DNA of 64,000 nucleotides from a bacterium (GCA_021785655.1 JAJYET010000006.1:1-64000), one strand, 5' to 3'; counted from the stretch's first letter, positions 40,718 to 50,362 are shown. The notes: generated from the sequence alone by a model not told the origin. Numbers and translations: made by a program.

Positions 40718-42193
40718 GTGCCCGTGGACCGGATCCCTGCCCGGCTGGACCAGGCTCTCCTGGAGAGGTTTCGCCAGGCGGTGGGCTGTGGCTGGGTGCT
40801 GACGGATCCCGACCAGCTGCGCACCTATGAGTGCGACGGCCTTACCGGTTGGCGGGCCGTGCCCCTCGCCGTGGTCCTCCCCTCCAGAACGGAAGAGGTG
40901 GTCCAGGTGGTGCGGATCTGCCACGAGAACGGGATCCCCTTCGTGGCCCGGGGCAGTGGTACCGGGCTTTCCGGGGGAGCCCTGCCCGTCGAGGATGGGA
41001 TCGTGATCGGCCTCAGTCGAATGCGAGAGGTGCTCCGGCTGGACCCCGACAACGAGCGGGTGGTGGTCCAGCCCGGAGTGCCCAATCTCGAGGTCAGCCG
41101 GGTGGTGGCTCCGTTCGGCTACCTGTACGCCCCAGACCCCTCCAGCCAGCGGGTCTGCAGCATCGGGGGCAACGTGGCGGAGAACTCCGGCGGCGCCCAC
41201 TGTCTCAAGTACGGATTCACCACCAACCACGTCGTGGCCGTCACCCTGGTCACCCCCGAGGGCGAGGTCGCCCACCTGGGCTCGGCCGTGCCCGACAGCC
41301 CGGGCTACGACCTTCTCGGGGTGGTGGTGGGAAGCGAGGGCACCCTGGGGATCGTGACCGAGGTCACCCTCCGGGTGGTGCCCATCCCCCCGCGGGTCCA
41401 GACCCTGCTGGCCGCCTTCCCCTCGACGGACGCCGCCGGGGAGGCGGTCGCCCAGATCATCGCCGCGGGCGTCCTGCCCGCCGCCATCGAGATGATGGAC
41501 AGGGCCACCATCGAGGCGGTGGAGTTCGCCATGCACGCCGGGTATCCGGACTGTGGGGCGGCCCTCCTGGTGGAGCTGGACGGGCCCGCCTCCGAGTGCC
41601 AGGCGCTCTTCGGTCAGGTGGTGGAGATCTGCCGCAGCTGCGGCTCGAGCGAGGTCAGGGTGGCGGAGGACGAGGCCCAGCGCGCCCTTCTCTGGAAGGG
41701 GCGGCGCGGCGCCTTTTCAGCCATGGGCCGAGTGAGCCCCGACTACTACGTCCAGGACGGCGTGGTGCCCCGCTCCCAGCTGGCCCGGGTGCTCTCGGGG
41801 ATACGGGAGCTGGAGGTCCGCCACGGGTTGAAGGTGGCCAACGTGTTCCACGCCGGGGACGGCAACCTCCATCCCCTCATCCTCTACGACCGGCGCTCAC
41901 CCGAGGGCCCCGAGCGGGCCAAGCGCCTCGCGGAGGACATCCTCTCTCTCTGTCTGGAGGCGGGGGGCTCCCTCACCGGCGAGCACGGGGTGGGCCGGGA
42001 CAAGGTCTGCCAGATGCCCAAGCTCTTCTCACCCAGGGACCAGATGGTCATGCACCTGGTACGCCGGGCGTTCGACCCCGCCGGCACGGCCAACCCCGGC
42101 AAGGTGCTGCCCACGCCTCGCCTGTGCGGCGAGCATCCGGGCATCTACCGTCCCCATCCCCTGGAGCGGAGCGGAGCCTTGCAGCGGCTGTGA
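40718..42193 (+). CDS. glcD: Glycolate oxidase subunit GlcD (FAD-linked)
   Basis: 491 aa. FAD-binding type 4 (PCMH) motifs are VARGSGTGLSGGALP, QPGVPNLEVSR and the conserved SIGGNVAENSGGAHCLKYG. The C-terminal oxidase domain ends in NVFHAGDGNLHPLILYD and GEHGVGRDK. With GlcE and GlcF it oxidises glycolate (or D-lactate) to glyoxylate (pyruvate), giving electrons to the membrane quinone pool. The start is GTG 40718, though GTG 40724 is also possible. The stop overlaps glcE (GTGA). Confidence 0.93.
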   Translation: MPVDRIPARLDQALLERFRQAVGCGWVLTDPDQLRTYECDGLTGWRAVPLAVVLPSRTEEVVQVVRICHENGIPFVARGSGTGLSGGALPVEDGIVIGLSRMREVLRLDPDNERVVVQPGVPNLEVSRVVAPFGYLYAPDPSSQRVCSIGGNVAENSGGAHCLKYGFTTNHVVAVTLVTPEGEVAHLGSAVPDSPGYDLLGVVVGSEGTLGIVTEVTLRVVPIPPRVQTLLAAFPSTDAAGEAVAQIIAAGVLPAAIEMMDRATIEAVEFAMHAGYPDCGAALLVELDGPASECQALFGQVVEICRSCGSSEVRVAEDEAQRALLWKGRRGAFSAMGRVSPDYYVQDGVVPRSQLARVLSGIRELEVRHGLKVANVFHAGDGNLHPLILYDRRSPEGPERAKRLAEDILSLCLEAGGSLTGEHGVGRDKVCQMPKLFSPRDQMVMHLVRRAFDPAGTANPGKVLPTPRLCGEHPGIYRPHPLERSGALQRL

Positions 42194-43404
42194 CGGGCCT
42201 GGAGGCCGATCTCGAGGCGCTGGTTGGGGCGGACTCGATCCTGCCGGCGGCGGACGGCGCCGAGGGCGCGACGCCACCTTACACGGTGCGCCCGAAGAGC
42301 GCCGAGGCGCTGGCCGAGGTCTTGGCGCTCGCAGACTCGCGCCGACTCGCCGTGCTGGTACGCGGTGGCGGCAGCAAATCCGGTTGGGGACGCGCTCCTT
42401 CTCGATGCGATCTGGTCATCGAGACCACGGCGCTTAACCGCCTCCTGGAGCACGAGCCGGGGGACCTCACCTGCGTGGCGGAGGCGGGCCTCACCCTGGG
42501 TGGGCTGCAGCGCCTGGTGGGGAGCGCCCCCGGGCACCACCAGCAGCTCATGCTGGACCCGCCCCAGGGCGGCGGGGCCACCTTGGGCGGGCTGGTGGCG
42601 ACCGCCGCTTCCGGACCACTCCGGGCCCGGTACGGGACTCCCCGAGACCTTCTGCTGGGCGCCCGGTTCGCCCTTGCCGACGGCACGCTGGCGCGCACCG
42701 GGGGCAAGGTGGTGAAGAACGTCGCCGGGTACGACCTGGACAAGCTGCTCACCGGGTCCCAGGGAACCCTGGCCGTGATCGTCGAGGTGGCGCTGCGCCT
42801 CCATCCGGTCGCGCCGGCCACCCGGTGGGTGGTGGCCGAGGGGCTGGACCCGCGGACAGCACAGGCGGCCCTGGTCGCGCTCCGCCGGGCCCCGGTGGTC
42901 CTCTCGATGGCCGAGCTACTCTGGCCGGAGGGCAAGATGCTGGTGCGCCTCGACGGGGCGGTGTCGGCCTGCGGGGAGCAGGCGGAGATAGTCCGGGCGC
43001 TGCTACCGGGAAGCCGGGTGGCCGGCGAGTCGGAGGCGGAGGAGCTGGCCAGGATGATCGAGATGCGGCCCTGGGACGGAGAGGGGCCGGTGCTGGGGGT
43101 CTCCGTCCCCCTGACCCGGATCGGGGAGCTGGTGACAGTGGCCGAGGCCGGGGGCCCGGTGGCCCAGCTCTCCCTGCGAGGCACCGTGGGCGCTGGTGAG
43201 GTCCGCCTGCGGGAAGGGGCGGACCTGGCCCAGTTGACAGCTCGGGTGACCGCCCTCGGCGGCTTTCTCGCCTGGCACCGGAGCCCGGGTCGGGATGCGC
43301 CGCCGCTCCGACCGGAGGACCCGGTGGCGGCCCGGCTGGCGCTGGCGGTCAAGCGGGCTCTGGACCCCCACCTGACCCTGGCCCCTGGTCGGGGGCCGGA
43401 ATGA
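42190..43404 (+). CDS. glcE: Glycolate oxidase subunit GlcE (FAD-binding)
   Basis: 404 aa. It is a second, shorter FAD-binding type 4 protein: VLVRGGGSKSGWG, GDLTCVAEAGLTLGGLQ, LDPPQGGGATLGGLVA and GTPRDLLLGARFALADGT, then the GGKVVKNVAGYDLDKLLTG signature of GlcE. It is part of the GlcDEF membrane-bound complex. The start GTG 42190 overlaps glcD (GTGA) and the stop overlaps glcF (ATGA), as expected for equimolar subunits. Confidence 0.93.
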   Translation: MTGLEADLEALVGADSILPAADGAEGATPPYTVRPKSAEALAEVLALADSRRLAVLVRGGGSKSGWGRAPSRCDLVIETTALNRLLEHEPGDLTCVAEAGLTLGGLQRLVGSAPGHHQQLMLDPPQGGGATLGGLVATAASGPLRARYGTPRDLLLGARFALADGTLARTGGKVVKNVAGYDLDKLLTGSQGTLAVIVEVALRLHPVAPATRWVVAEGLDPRTAQAALVALRRAPVVLSMAELLWPEGKMLVRLDGAVSACGEQAEIVRALLPGSRVAGESEAEELARMIEMRPWDGEGPVLGVSVPLTRIGELVTVAEAGGPVAQLSLRGTVGAGEVRLREGADLAQLTARVTALGGFLAWHRSPGRDAPPLRPEDPVAARLALAVKRALDPHLTLAPGRGPE

Positions 43405-44768
43405 GCGCCCGGCCCCGTTCACTCCCGCCGCCCCCTCGGGGGAGACCCCGGCGCGCGGCGAGGCGCCTCGCCTTCGACTCCGGCCACCCCCCGGATCCGG
43501 AGCTGCTCTCGGACTGCGTCCACTGCGGCTTCTGCCTCCCCGCCTGCCCCACCTACCAGCTCTGGGGCGAGGAGATGGACTCGCCCCGGGGCCGGATCCT
43601 GCTCATGGATCTGGCGGCCAAGGGGGAGCGGCCGCTGACCGCGGAGATGGTGGCCCACTTCGACGCCTGTCTGGGCTGCCTGGCCTGCGTTCCGGCCTGT
43701 CCTTCCGGGGTTCGCTACGACCTGCTCCTCGAGAGCACGAGGCAGCAGGTGCAGCGGCGCTTCCGCCGGCCCCTGGGGCAGCGCGCCTGGCGCCGCTCAC
43801 TCCTGACCGCGCTCCCCCACCCCGTGCTGCTGCGGCTGGGGGCGCTGGCGGCCTGGGGAGCGGGCCGCCTGGCGCCGAGCGGACCCCGGAGGCTCCCCGG
43901 AGGGCTCGGGGCCGCGGCGCGGCTCCTTCCACTCCCCCAGGACCCACGGCAGCTGCTCCGCCGGCTGCCGACCCCACGGCGACCGGAGAGCCGGGTGCGG
44001 ATGCGGGTGGCCCTGCTGGGGGGATGCGTGCAGCGGGTGTCGTTCCCCGCGGTCAACGAGGCGACGGCGGTCGCCCTGGCGGCGGCGGGGGCGGAGGTTC
44101 AGGTGCCCCCCGGCCAGGGGTGCTGTGGAGCCTTGGAGTTCCATGCCGGGGAGAAGGGGCCGGGGCTGCGCCGGGCGCGCCGGCTGGTGGAGCTCTTCGA
44201 CGACCCCCAAGTCGACCGGATCGCCGTCAACGCCGCGGGTTGCGGCGCTCTGATCAAGGAGCTGGGCCGACTCTTGGAGGGTGACGACCGGTTGGGCGCC
44301 GCCGCCGCTCGGGTGGCGGCCAAGGCCAGGGATGTCTCCGAGATCCTGGAGGAGCTGGGGCCGCCTCCCGTCCTCCACGAGCTGCCCCTGCGCGTCGCCT
44401 ACCACGACGCCTGCCACCTGAGCCAGGCCCAGGGGGTCCGCTCCGCGCCCCGGCAGATACTGAAGTGGATCCCTGGCCTCAGTCTTCTCGAGCTGGCCGA
44501 GCCGGAGCTCTGCTGTGGCAGCGCCGGGACCTACAACCTGACAGCGCCGGCCGCCGCCGGCGACCTCGGACGGCGCAAGGCGGAGACCGTGCTGGCGGCG
44601 GCTCCCCAGGTGCTGGCGGCGGGAAACCCCGGGTGCCTGCTCCAGCTGCGCTCCGCCCTCTCAGAGCTGGGAGCCGAGCTGCCGATGGTGCATCCCGTCG
44701 AGCTGCTGGCGGCCTCCATCCTCGGCCGGGGACCCGGGGGACTCTCTCCCTCTCCCCCCGGGTGGTAA
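43401..44768 (+). CDS. glcF: Glycolate oxidase iron-sulfur subunit GlcF
   Basis: 455 aa. Two [4Fe-4S] motifs lie at CVHCGFCLPACPTY (about residues 39-52) and CLGCLACVPACPSG (about 90-103). Two CCG cysteine-rich domains follow, with GCCGALEFHAGEKG and AYHDACHLSQAQGV...ELCCGSAGTYNL. It passes electrons from GlcDE to quinones. If the organism fixes CO2, this operon would recover photorespiratory glycolate; nothing in the window proves that. Confidence 0.94.
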   Translation: MSARPRSLPPPPRGRPRRAARRLAFDSGHPPDPELLSDCVHCGFCLPACPTYQLWGEEMDSPRGRILLMDLAAKGERPLTAEMVAHFDACLGCLACVPACPSGVRYDLLLESTRQQVQRRFRRPLGQRAWRRSLLTALPHPVLLRLGALAAWGAGRLAPSGPRRLPGGLGAAARLLPLPQDPRQLLRRLPTPRRPESRVRMRVALLGGCVQRVSFPAVNEATAVALAAAGAEVQVPPGQGCCGALEFHAGEKGPGLRRARRLVELFDDPQVDRIAVNAAGCGALIKELGRLLEGDDRLGAAAARVAAKARDVSEILEELGPPPVLHELPLRVAYHDACHLSQAQGVRSAPRQILKWIPGLSLLELAEPELCCGSAGTYNLTAPAAAGDLGRRKAETVLAAAPQVLAAGNPGCLLQLRSALSELGAELPMVHPVELLAASILGRGPGGLSPSPPGW

Positions 44769-44865
44769 CCCCCTCCGGGTGGCGGTAGGTATCTCGCTGG
44801 GCCGCCACCCGGGTGAGGGCCAAGCTGGGATCCGGCGGGTTGGACCAAGCCGGAGGTGGGCGACG

Positions 44866-45648
44866 ATGTATGCAACAATGCCGCCGCGGCGGCTGGCGGT
44901 GCTGGTGATGGAGGCCAGGTCCCGGCGCCTCGACCCCGGCGGGCGCTCCGAGGCACGCCTCGCAGCCGGTGAAATGGAGCCGGAGAAGGCGCGGAATCTC
45001 GGGCGTCTCCTGGAAGGAGCGCGGGCCCGCGGGGCACTGGTGGTCTTCGTCCCCTATCACCAGTTGGAGCAGGGGTTCCCCGGCCTCGCCGAGGAGCCGC
45101 ACACCGCCCCCCAGGGGCTCGTGGAGCGAAGCCCCGGTTGGCTGGAGCAGGTCCGGCACCGGCACCGGGTGGGGTACCGGGACGAGGGAGCCGTCTGCCT
45201 GGAGTGCGGGCGCGACTGGCCCTGCGACGCCGCCCTCGCGGCGGAGGAGGCGGTCCGGCTGGGAAGGCTGGTGGACGAGGTGCCCACCGGAGCCGCCGAG
45301 AGCTGGGTCGCCCGGCCTCACCCCGGGGACCTTGTGATCTCCGGATGCCGGACCATGGACCCCTTCCTCTCCACCGAGCTGGATGACCTTCTGCGCGCCC
45401 GTGGGGTGGACACCCTGGCCCTCAGCGGCTACCACACCAACTGGGGGTTGGAGTCCGCGGCGCGCTCCGCCTTCGACCGGGGCTACCGGGTACTGCTGGT
45501 CTCCGACTGCGCCGCAGCCGACAGCCCCGAGGCCCAGCGGCACTGCGAGGAGCGGGTCTTTCCCTTCCTGGGCGCGGTCGTGAACTCAGGCCAGCTGCTG
45601 CACTCCATCGACATGGTCCAGGAGCTGACCGGGTCCGCGGCCGGCTGA
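44866..45648 (+). CDS. Isochorismatase-superfamily hydrolase lacking the catalytic cysteine
   Basis: 260 aa. The Rossmann-like fold is seen in LAVLVMEARSRRLDP, GALVVFVPYHQLEQGF, LVISGCRTMDPF, ELDDLLRARGVDTLALSGYH and FDRGYRVLLVSDCAAA. The nucleophile position in the usual TxxCVxxTA motif reads TNWGLESAA, so cysteine is replaced by glycine as in true isochorismatases such as EntB. The N-terminal aspartate position also differs (VMEAR). A CLECGRDWPC loop adds cysteines. The substrate is unknown. ATG 44866 follows GGAGGT (44852-44857) by 8 nt. Confidence 0.78.
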   Translation: MYATMPPRRLAVLVMEARSRRLDPGGRSEARLAAGEMEPEKARNLGRLLEGARARGALVVFVPYHQLEQGFPGLAEEPHTAPQGLVERSPGWLEQVRHRHRVGYRDEGAVCLECGRDWPCDAALAAEEAVRLGRLVDEVPTGAAESWVARPHPGDLVISGCRTMDPFLSTELDDLLRARGVDTLALSGYHTNWGLESAARSAFDRGYRVLLVSDCAAADSPEAQRHCEERVFPFLGAVVNSGQLLHSIDMVQELTGSAAG

Positions 45649-45650
45649 GG

Positions 45651-47567
45651 TCAGTCGCCCGGGACGCCTGTCACCGGGCGTGCCTCGGGTCGACGCTCTG
45701 CGGGCGCCCCCCCGTGAGGCACCGGGCAGGCGGTCGGCGCCGCGCCAGCCCCATGGTCCACCGGGCACGATCCGCCGGGTGTCGTGCCCTCGTCCCGGGG
45801 CCGCAGGCGGGCCACCGTGGGGGAAGCCTCCCGCGGGACGTAGCGGCCCCCGGGTCCGCCGGCGGCGTACTGCAGAAGCGCCTGGTCCACCGGGCCGGCC
45901 TCCCCCGCAGCCGCCTCGAATCCCGGCAGGTCTCCCGAGCCGGGGGCAGCTCCGTCCAGCGGGGTGCGGTGGGGCTGAGCGTTGGCAGCCCGGCCCAGCT
46001 CGGGGGCGATCAGGGGCTCCGCCACCTCCAGGGTCACGATGGCCAGCCGCCGGGTCCGGGCCACCTTCTCGACCTTGGCCTTGATCCGCCGGCGCAGATA
46101 CCCGGCCGGCATCTCGTGGAGCAGTGTCCGCGCCTCCATCGACCACCCGATCTTGCGGTTGTCGAAGGTGAGTTCCTCAGTGACCTCTCCCTCGGCCAGC
46201 GCCGCCCGGGCGATTCCCTCCCGGTCCACCTTGGCGAAGAGATCGCTGGAACCCCCGCAGACCGGGCACTCCACCGGGAGCACCCCCCGGGCGGTGTATC
46301 CGCAATCCCGGCAGACGTGAACCTCGGTGTCATCGCCTGGGCGGGAGCTCGGCTCGATGCCGATGGCCGCCGAGGCCTCGGGGGGCAGGATGTCTCCGAG
46401 CGCGGCCACCACCAGGTTCTGGGAGATTATGGAATGGCCCCGCTCCATGGCCCAGCGCAGCACCGCGGTCCGGGACAGCCCCTGGGCGGAGCAGGGGATC
46501 CGCTCCAGCACCTCATTGGCCTCGGGGGTCCACACCACCTGGGCCTCGCCCCGGACGTCGATCGGGGGGACGTAGGTGCGCGACGAGAGAAGGACGCTGC
46601 AGGGCGCCAGCCTCAGAAGGTTCTCGCTGTTACCGCCGATGTCCATCCCCTGGTCGGAGTGGACCCCGATACGCCCCAGCACCAGTAGGCTGGCGTCCCG
46701 CTCACGCACGTAGCGCAGCACCTGCTCGAAGGCCTTCCCGTCCAGCAGGGTGATGGGCAGGTCGTAGCCCTCGGCTCGGGCGACCTCCTTGGCCACCTTG
46801 AGGTGGGAGGAGTAGATCATCGCCAACCCGGTGTCGATGATCTCCTCGTGGAGCGCCTCCTGCTCCTTGAAGCGGAAGACCTTGCTGGCTTCCTCGGAGA
46901 GCACCCCCACGATCCCGTTGAAGAGCACGTAGTGGAGGTAGGGGTCGTACACCGAGACCGCCTCCACCGGCAGATCGAGAAGTCTTCCGATCTCCAGCGC
47001 CGAGCGCAGCCCGGCGAAGGACTGGGGGGAGCCGTCCACGGCGACCACGATCGGCCCGGATAGCGGGTCCCGCCCCTCCCGGTGGCGGACCACCAGAGTG
47101 TCCCGATGGGCGCGGCGGACCACCCGGTCGACGCAGGTGCCGATCTGGGTCTCCTTGACCTGGCCCAGCCCGCACGCCCCCATGACCACCAGGTCGTACT
47201 GGTTCTGCTCGATGTCCTGTACCAGAACCTCCCAGTTCTTGCCGTCGAAGGTCTTGGGGGTGAACGGGACCCCCTCCTCCAGGCAGCGCCTCTGGGCGGC
47301 CTGGAGGTAGGAGTCGGAGATGAGGTTGAGTCCGGTGGTGATCAGGCTGTCGTGGATCTTGCGCTGGCGCTGGAGCTCCACCTCGTCCTGGTACTCGGCC
47401 GGCAGGGTGTACTCCATCTGCTTGAAGCGGTAGTCATGGAGCCGGGCCGCGTAGACATGGCTGCCGACCACCTCGGCAGAGCTGGCTCGAGCCAGCCGGA
47501 TGGCCACCTCGGAGGCGGCGTCGGAGTGGTCGGAGTTGTCCAGCGGAAGATAGATCTGACGGTACAT
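45651..47567 (-). CDS. Fusion of two universal stress protein domains, a zinc ribbon and two PCP_red domains
   Basis: 638 aa. USP domain 1 spans about residues 1-160 (IYLPLDNSDHSDAASEVAIR, VVMGACGLGQ) and USP 2 about 170-335 (IVVAVDGSPQSFAGLRSALE, VLGRIGVHSDQG). Then comes a PCP_red-like segment (WTPEANEVLERIPCSAQGLS, RTAVLRWAMERG), a rubredoxin-like zinc ribbon (CRDCGYTARG...CPVCGG), and a second PCP_red-like segment (WSMEARTLLHEMP, LRRRIKAKVEKVART). A disordered Pro/Gly/Ala tail of about 110 residues ends it. PCP_red (PF08369) is named from the C-terminus of protochlorophyllide reductase subunit B; outside phototrophs its role is open. It converges with the isochorismatase-like gene. Confidence 0.82.
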   Translation of the reverse strand: MYRQIYLPLDNSDHSDAASEVAIRLARASSAEVVGSHVYAARLHDYRFKQMEYTLPAEYQDEVELQRQRKIHDSLITTGLNLISDSYLQAAQRRCLEEGVPFTPKTFDGKNWEVLVQDIEQNQYDLVVMGACGLGQVKETQIGTCVDRVVRRAHRDTLVVRHREGRDPLSGPIVVAVDGSPQSFAGLRSALEIGRLLDLPVEAVSVYDPYLHYVLFNGIVGVLSEEASKVFRFKEQEALHEEIIDTGLAMIYSSHLKVAKEVARAEGYDLPITLLDGKAFEQVLRYVRERDASLLVLGRIGVHSDQGMDIGGNSENLLRLAPCSVLLSSRTYVPPIDVRGEAQVVWTPEANEVLERIPCSAQGLSRTAVLRWAMERGHSIISQNLVVAALGDILPPEASAAIGIEPSSRPGDDTEVHVCRDCGYTARGVLPVECPVCGGSSDLFAKVDREGIARAALAEGEVTEELTFDNRKIGWSMEARTLLHEMPAGYLRRRIKAKVEKVARTRRLAIVTLEVAEPLIAPELGRAANAQPHRTPLDGAAPGSGDLPGFEAAAGEAGPVDQALLQYAAGGPGGRYVPREASPTVARLRPRDEGTTPGGSCPVDHGAGAAPTACPVPHGGAPAERRPEARPVTGVPGD

Positions 47568-47639
47568 CCCTGGCCCGGGTGGAGCTGGCGCTGCCGGCTG
47601 ATCGTAGCAAGCCGGCCCGCCTGCGGACGCGACCCTCTC

Positions 47640-49079
47640 TCAGCCGGTCTCCCGCAGAACCCACGCTCGCCCTCGGCGCACCTGCGCCGCGGCCCGGCGC
47701 AGCGCGGCGTCCGTGGCCCCCGGCCCTGGGGCCCCCGCCTGCTCCCGGGCGGCCAGGGACCTCCTGGGGTCCAGCAGCCCCGAGGGGTCCGCGGCAAACC
47801 CCATTTCCTGCCAGCTCTCCCGCAGCACCAGATCCAGCCTCCGCCCCTCACCCTCCGCCCGGCTCACCAGCCGGCCGACCAGCTCGTGGGCGCCGCGGAA
47901 GGGGACCCCTTCCTGCACCAGCCGCTCCGCCAGGTCGGTGGCCAGCAGCCGGGGATCGGTGGCCGCCTGGGCCATGCTTTCGCGGTTGAAGGACACCTCC
48001 GCCAGCAGCCCGGCCAAAGCCTCCAAGCTGGCCTCCACCGAGGCCACCGCGGGAAAGAGGTGGGCCTTGTCCTCCTGGAGGTCGCGGTTGTAGCTGAGCG
48101 GGAGCCCCTTCAGGACCAGCAGCAGCCCCACGAGCGCGGCCACCGGCCGCCCGGCCCTCCCCCGCACCAGCTCCAAGAGGTCAGGGTTCTTCTTCTGGGG
48201 CATGAGGCTGGACCCCGTCGCCCAGCGGTCCGGCAGCTCCAGGAAGTCGAACTCTGCGGTGCTCCAGAGGATCAGGTCCTCCGCCAGTCGCGAGAGGTGG
48301 ACGGCGGTGAGGGCGCAGGCGAACAGGAGCTCGAGGGCAAAGTCTCGGTCCGAAACGGAGTCCAGGCTGTTGGCCGTCGGCGCTCGGAGCCCCAGCTCAA
48401 GGGCGGCCTCAAGGCGGCCCAGCGGCAGGGTCGAGCCGGCCAGGGCGCCGGCCCCCAAGGGGGAGAGTCCGGCCCGGCGGTGAAGCTCTCGGAGCCGCTC
48501 CCGGTCCCGCTCCAGCATCTCGAAATACGCCAGCAGATGGTGGGCCAAGGTCACCGGCTGAGCCCTCTGGAGGTGGGTGTAGCCGGGCATGAGGGTCGCC
48601 CGCTCGCGCCGGGCCCGGCGGAGCAGCACCTCCTCCAGCCCCAGCACCCCCTCGGCAAGCCGGACGGCCGCGGCTCTGGTCCAGAGCCGAAGGTCCAGGG
48701 CCACCTGGTCGTTGCGGCTCCGCCCGGTGTGCAGCCGCAGAGCGGGCTCGCCGATCAGCTCTGCCAACCGCCGCTCCACCGCCATGTGGATGTCCTCGTC
48801 CTCCGGTTGCGGCCGGAAGGCCCCCGAGCGCACCTCGCGGGCGACCTGCTCCAGCCCGGACAGCAGCTGCTGGTGATCCCGGGGCCGGATGAGTCCGGCC
48901 CGGGCCAGCCGACCGGCGTGGGCCACCGAACCCCGGATGTCGAACTCCGCCAGCCCCAGGTCTTCCTGGACGGACGTGGAGTACCGCTCCAGCACCGGGT
49001 CGGTCGGGCCCTGGAGCCGGCCGCTCCAGGCCTTGGGGTGGACGCGCCCTCCCGCCCTGGGCTCAGCTCCGGGAGGCAC
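47640..49079 (-). CDS. argH: Argininosuccinate lyase
   Basis: 479 aa. The fumarase/aspartase superfamily signature GSSLMPQKKNPD lies at about residues 289-300. Substrate-site motifs are EDIHMAVERRL, LHTGRSRNDQVALD and YTHLQRAQPVTLAHH. It splits argininosuccinate to arginine and fumarate, the last step of the pathway. The start GTG 49079 lies inside the end of argG (17-nt overlap). It is the last gene of the leftward arg operon; the USP fusion gene beyond it starts 72 nt downstream. Confidence 0.96.
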   Translation of the reverse strand: MPPGAEPRAGGRVHPKAWSGRLQGPTDPVLERYSTSVQEDLGLAEFDIRGSVAHAGRLARAGLIRPRDHQQLLSGLEQVAREVRSGAFRPQPEDEDIHMAVERRLAELIGEPALRLHTGRSRNDQVALDLRLWTRAAAVRLAEGVLGLEEVLLRRARRERATLMPGYTHLQRAQPVTLAHHLLAYFEMLERDRERLRELHRRAGLSPLGAGALAGSTLPLGRLEAALELGLRAPTANSLDSVSDRDFALELLFACALTAVHLSRLAEDLILWSTAEFDFLELPDRWATGSSLMPQKKNPDLLELVRGRAGRPVAALVGLLLVLKGLPLSYNRDLQEDKAHLFPAVASVEASLEALAGLLAEVSFNRESMAQAATDPRLLATDLAERLVQEGVPFRGAHELVGRLVSRAEGEGRRLDLVLRESWQEMGFAADPSGLLDPRRSLAAREQAGAPGPGATDAALRRAAAQVRRGRAWVLRETG

Positions 49080-50358
49080 CGGGCTCCTCGGACCCTGGGG
49101 CGGTGGCGATCCCCCGCGGGGCCGACTGCAGAAGCGGGCGCGAGTCCTCCCAGAGGCGCCCCTGGACCTGGGCCTGGGTCCGCAGGGGGAGGCCGAAGAT
49201 GGAGAGGAAGCCGGCGGCCGCCTGATGCTGGAAGCGGTCGTCCTGGCGCTCGTAGGTGGCCAGCTCGCGCCGGTACAGGGAGCTGGGGCTGCTACGGCCC
49301 AACAGCGTCAGCGCGCCCTGGCGGAGGCGCAGCCGCACCTCGCCGGTGACCAGCGGCTGGGTGCTGCCTACGAAGGCACCCAGGCTCTGCCGCAGGTGGG
49401 AGAACCAGAGGCCGTCATAGGTCAGCTGGGCCCACTCGTCCGCCACCAGCCTCTTGAAGCGCAGCACGTCCCGGGGCAGGGTGAGGGCCTCCAGCTGCCG
49501 GTGGGCCATGTCCAGCACCACCGCGGCCGGAGCCTCGTATATCTCCCGGGACTTGATCCCCACCAGGCGGTCCTCGACATGGTCGATCCGGCCCACCCCA
49601 TGGGCGCCCCCCAAGCGGTTGAGCGCCTCCACCAGCTCCACACCGGGCAGCTCCTCGCCATCCAGGCGGGTGGGGATGCCGGCATCGAAGTGGATCTCGA
49701 TCTCAGCTCCCTCCGGCGGAGCGGACTCCGGGGCCGAGGTCCACTCGTATGCGGACTCTGGCGGGGAGACCCAGGGGTCCTCCAGGACCCCCGTCTCCAC
49801 ACTGCGACCCCATAGGTTGGCGTCGATGCTGTAGGGGCTCTCCACGGTCGCCCGCACCTCCAGCCCGTGGGTGGCCGCATAGGCGATCTCCTCGCTCCGC
49901 CCCATGCTCCACTCGCGAAGGGGGGCCACCACCTGGAGCGCCGGGGCCAGCGCCCCCACGGCCACGTCGAAGCGGACCTGGTCGTTTCCCTTGGCGGTGC
50001 AGCCGTGGGCGACGGCGCTGGCCCCCACCTCCCGAGCCACCTCAACCAGGAGACGCGCGATCAGCGGGCGACCCAGGGCGGTCGCCAGTGGATACACCCC
50101 CTGATACAGCGCCCCCGCCTGTAGCGTGGGCCAGATGAAGTTGGAGACCAGGAGTTCCTTGGCGTCCACCACGTGCGCCGCCACGGCCCCGGCGGCCAGG
50201 GCCCGGCGCTGCAGCGCCTCGGTGTCCTCGGTCTCCCCCAGGTCCGCGGAGAGGGTTACGACCTCGAAGCCCTTCTCGTGGGTCAGCCAGTGCACCGCCA
50301 CGGTGGTGTCCAGACCTCCGGAGAACGCCAGAACGCAGCGGGGCCGCTCGGTGGTCAC
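49063..50358 (-). CDS. argG: Argininosuccinate synthase
   Basis: 431 aa. The N-terminal ATP pyrophosphatase motif VLAFSGGLDTTVAVHWL is at about residues 8-24. Other conserved pieces are AHGCTAKGNDQVRFD and SPYSIDANLWGRSVE. It joins citrulline and aspartate using ATP. GTG 50358 is the start, because AGAGGAGG lies just upstream; a longer frame to 50484 lies within argR and is not used. The argR stop is 4 nt upstream. Confidence 0.96.
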   Translation of the reverse strand: MTTERPRCVLAFSGGLDTTVAVHWLTHEKGFEVVTLSADLGETEDTEALQRRALAAGAVAAHVVDAKELLVSNFIWPTLQAGALYQGVYPLATALGRPLIARLLVEVAREVGASAVAHGCTAKGNDQVRFDVAVGALAPALQVVAPLREWSMGRSEEIAYAATHGLEVRATVESPYSIDANLWGRSVETGVLEDPWVSPPESAYEWTSAPESAPPEGAEIEIHFDAGIPTRLDGEELPGVELVEALNRLGGAHGVGRIDHVEDRLVGIKSREIYEAPAAVVLDMAHRQLEALTLPRDVLRFKRLVADEWAQLTYDGLWFSHLRQSLGAFVGSTQPLVTGEVRLRLRQGALTLLGRSSPSSLYRRELATYERQDDRFQHQAAAGFLSIFGLPLRTQAQVQGRLWEDSRPLLQSAPRGIATAPGSEEPGASRS

Positions 50359-50362
50359 AGTG

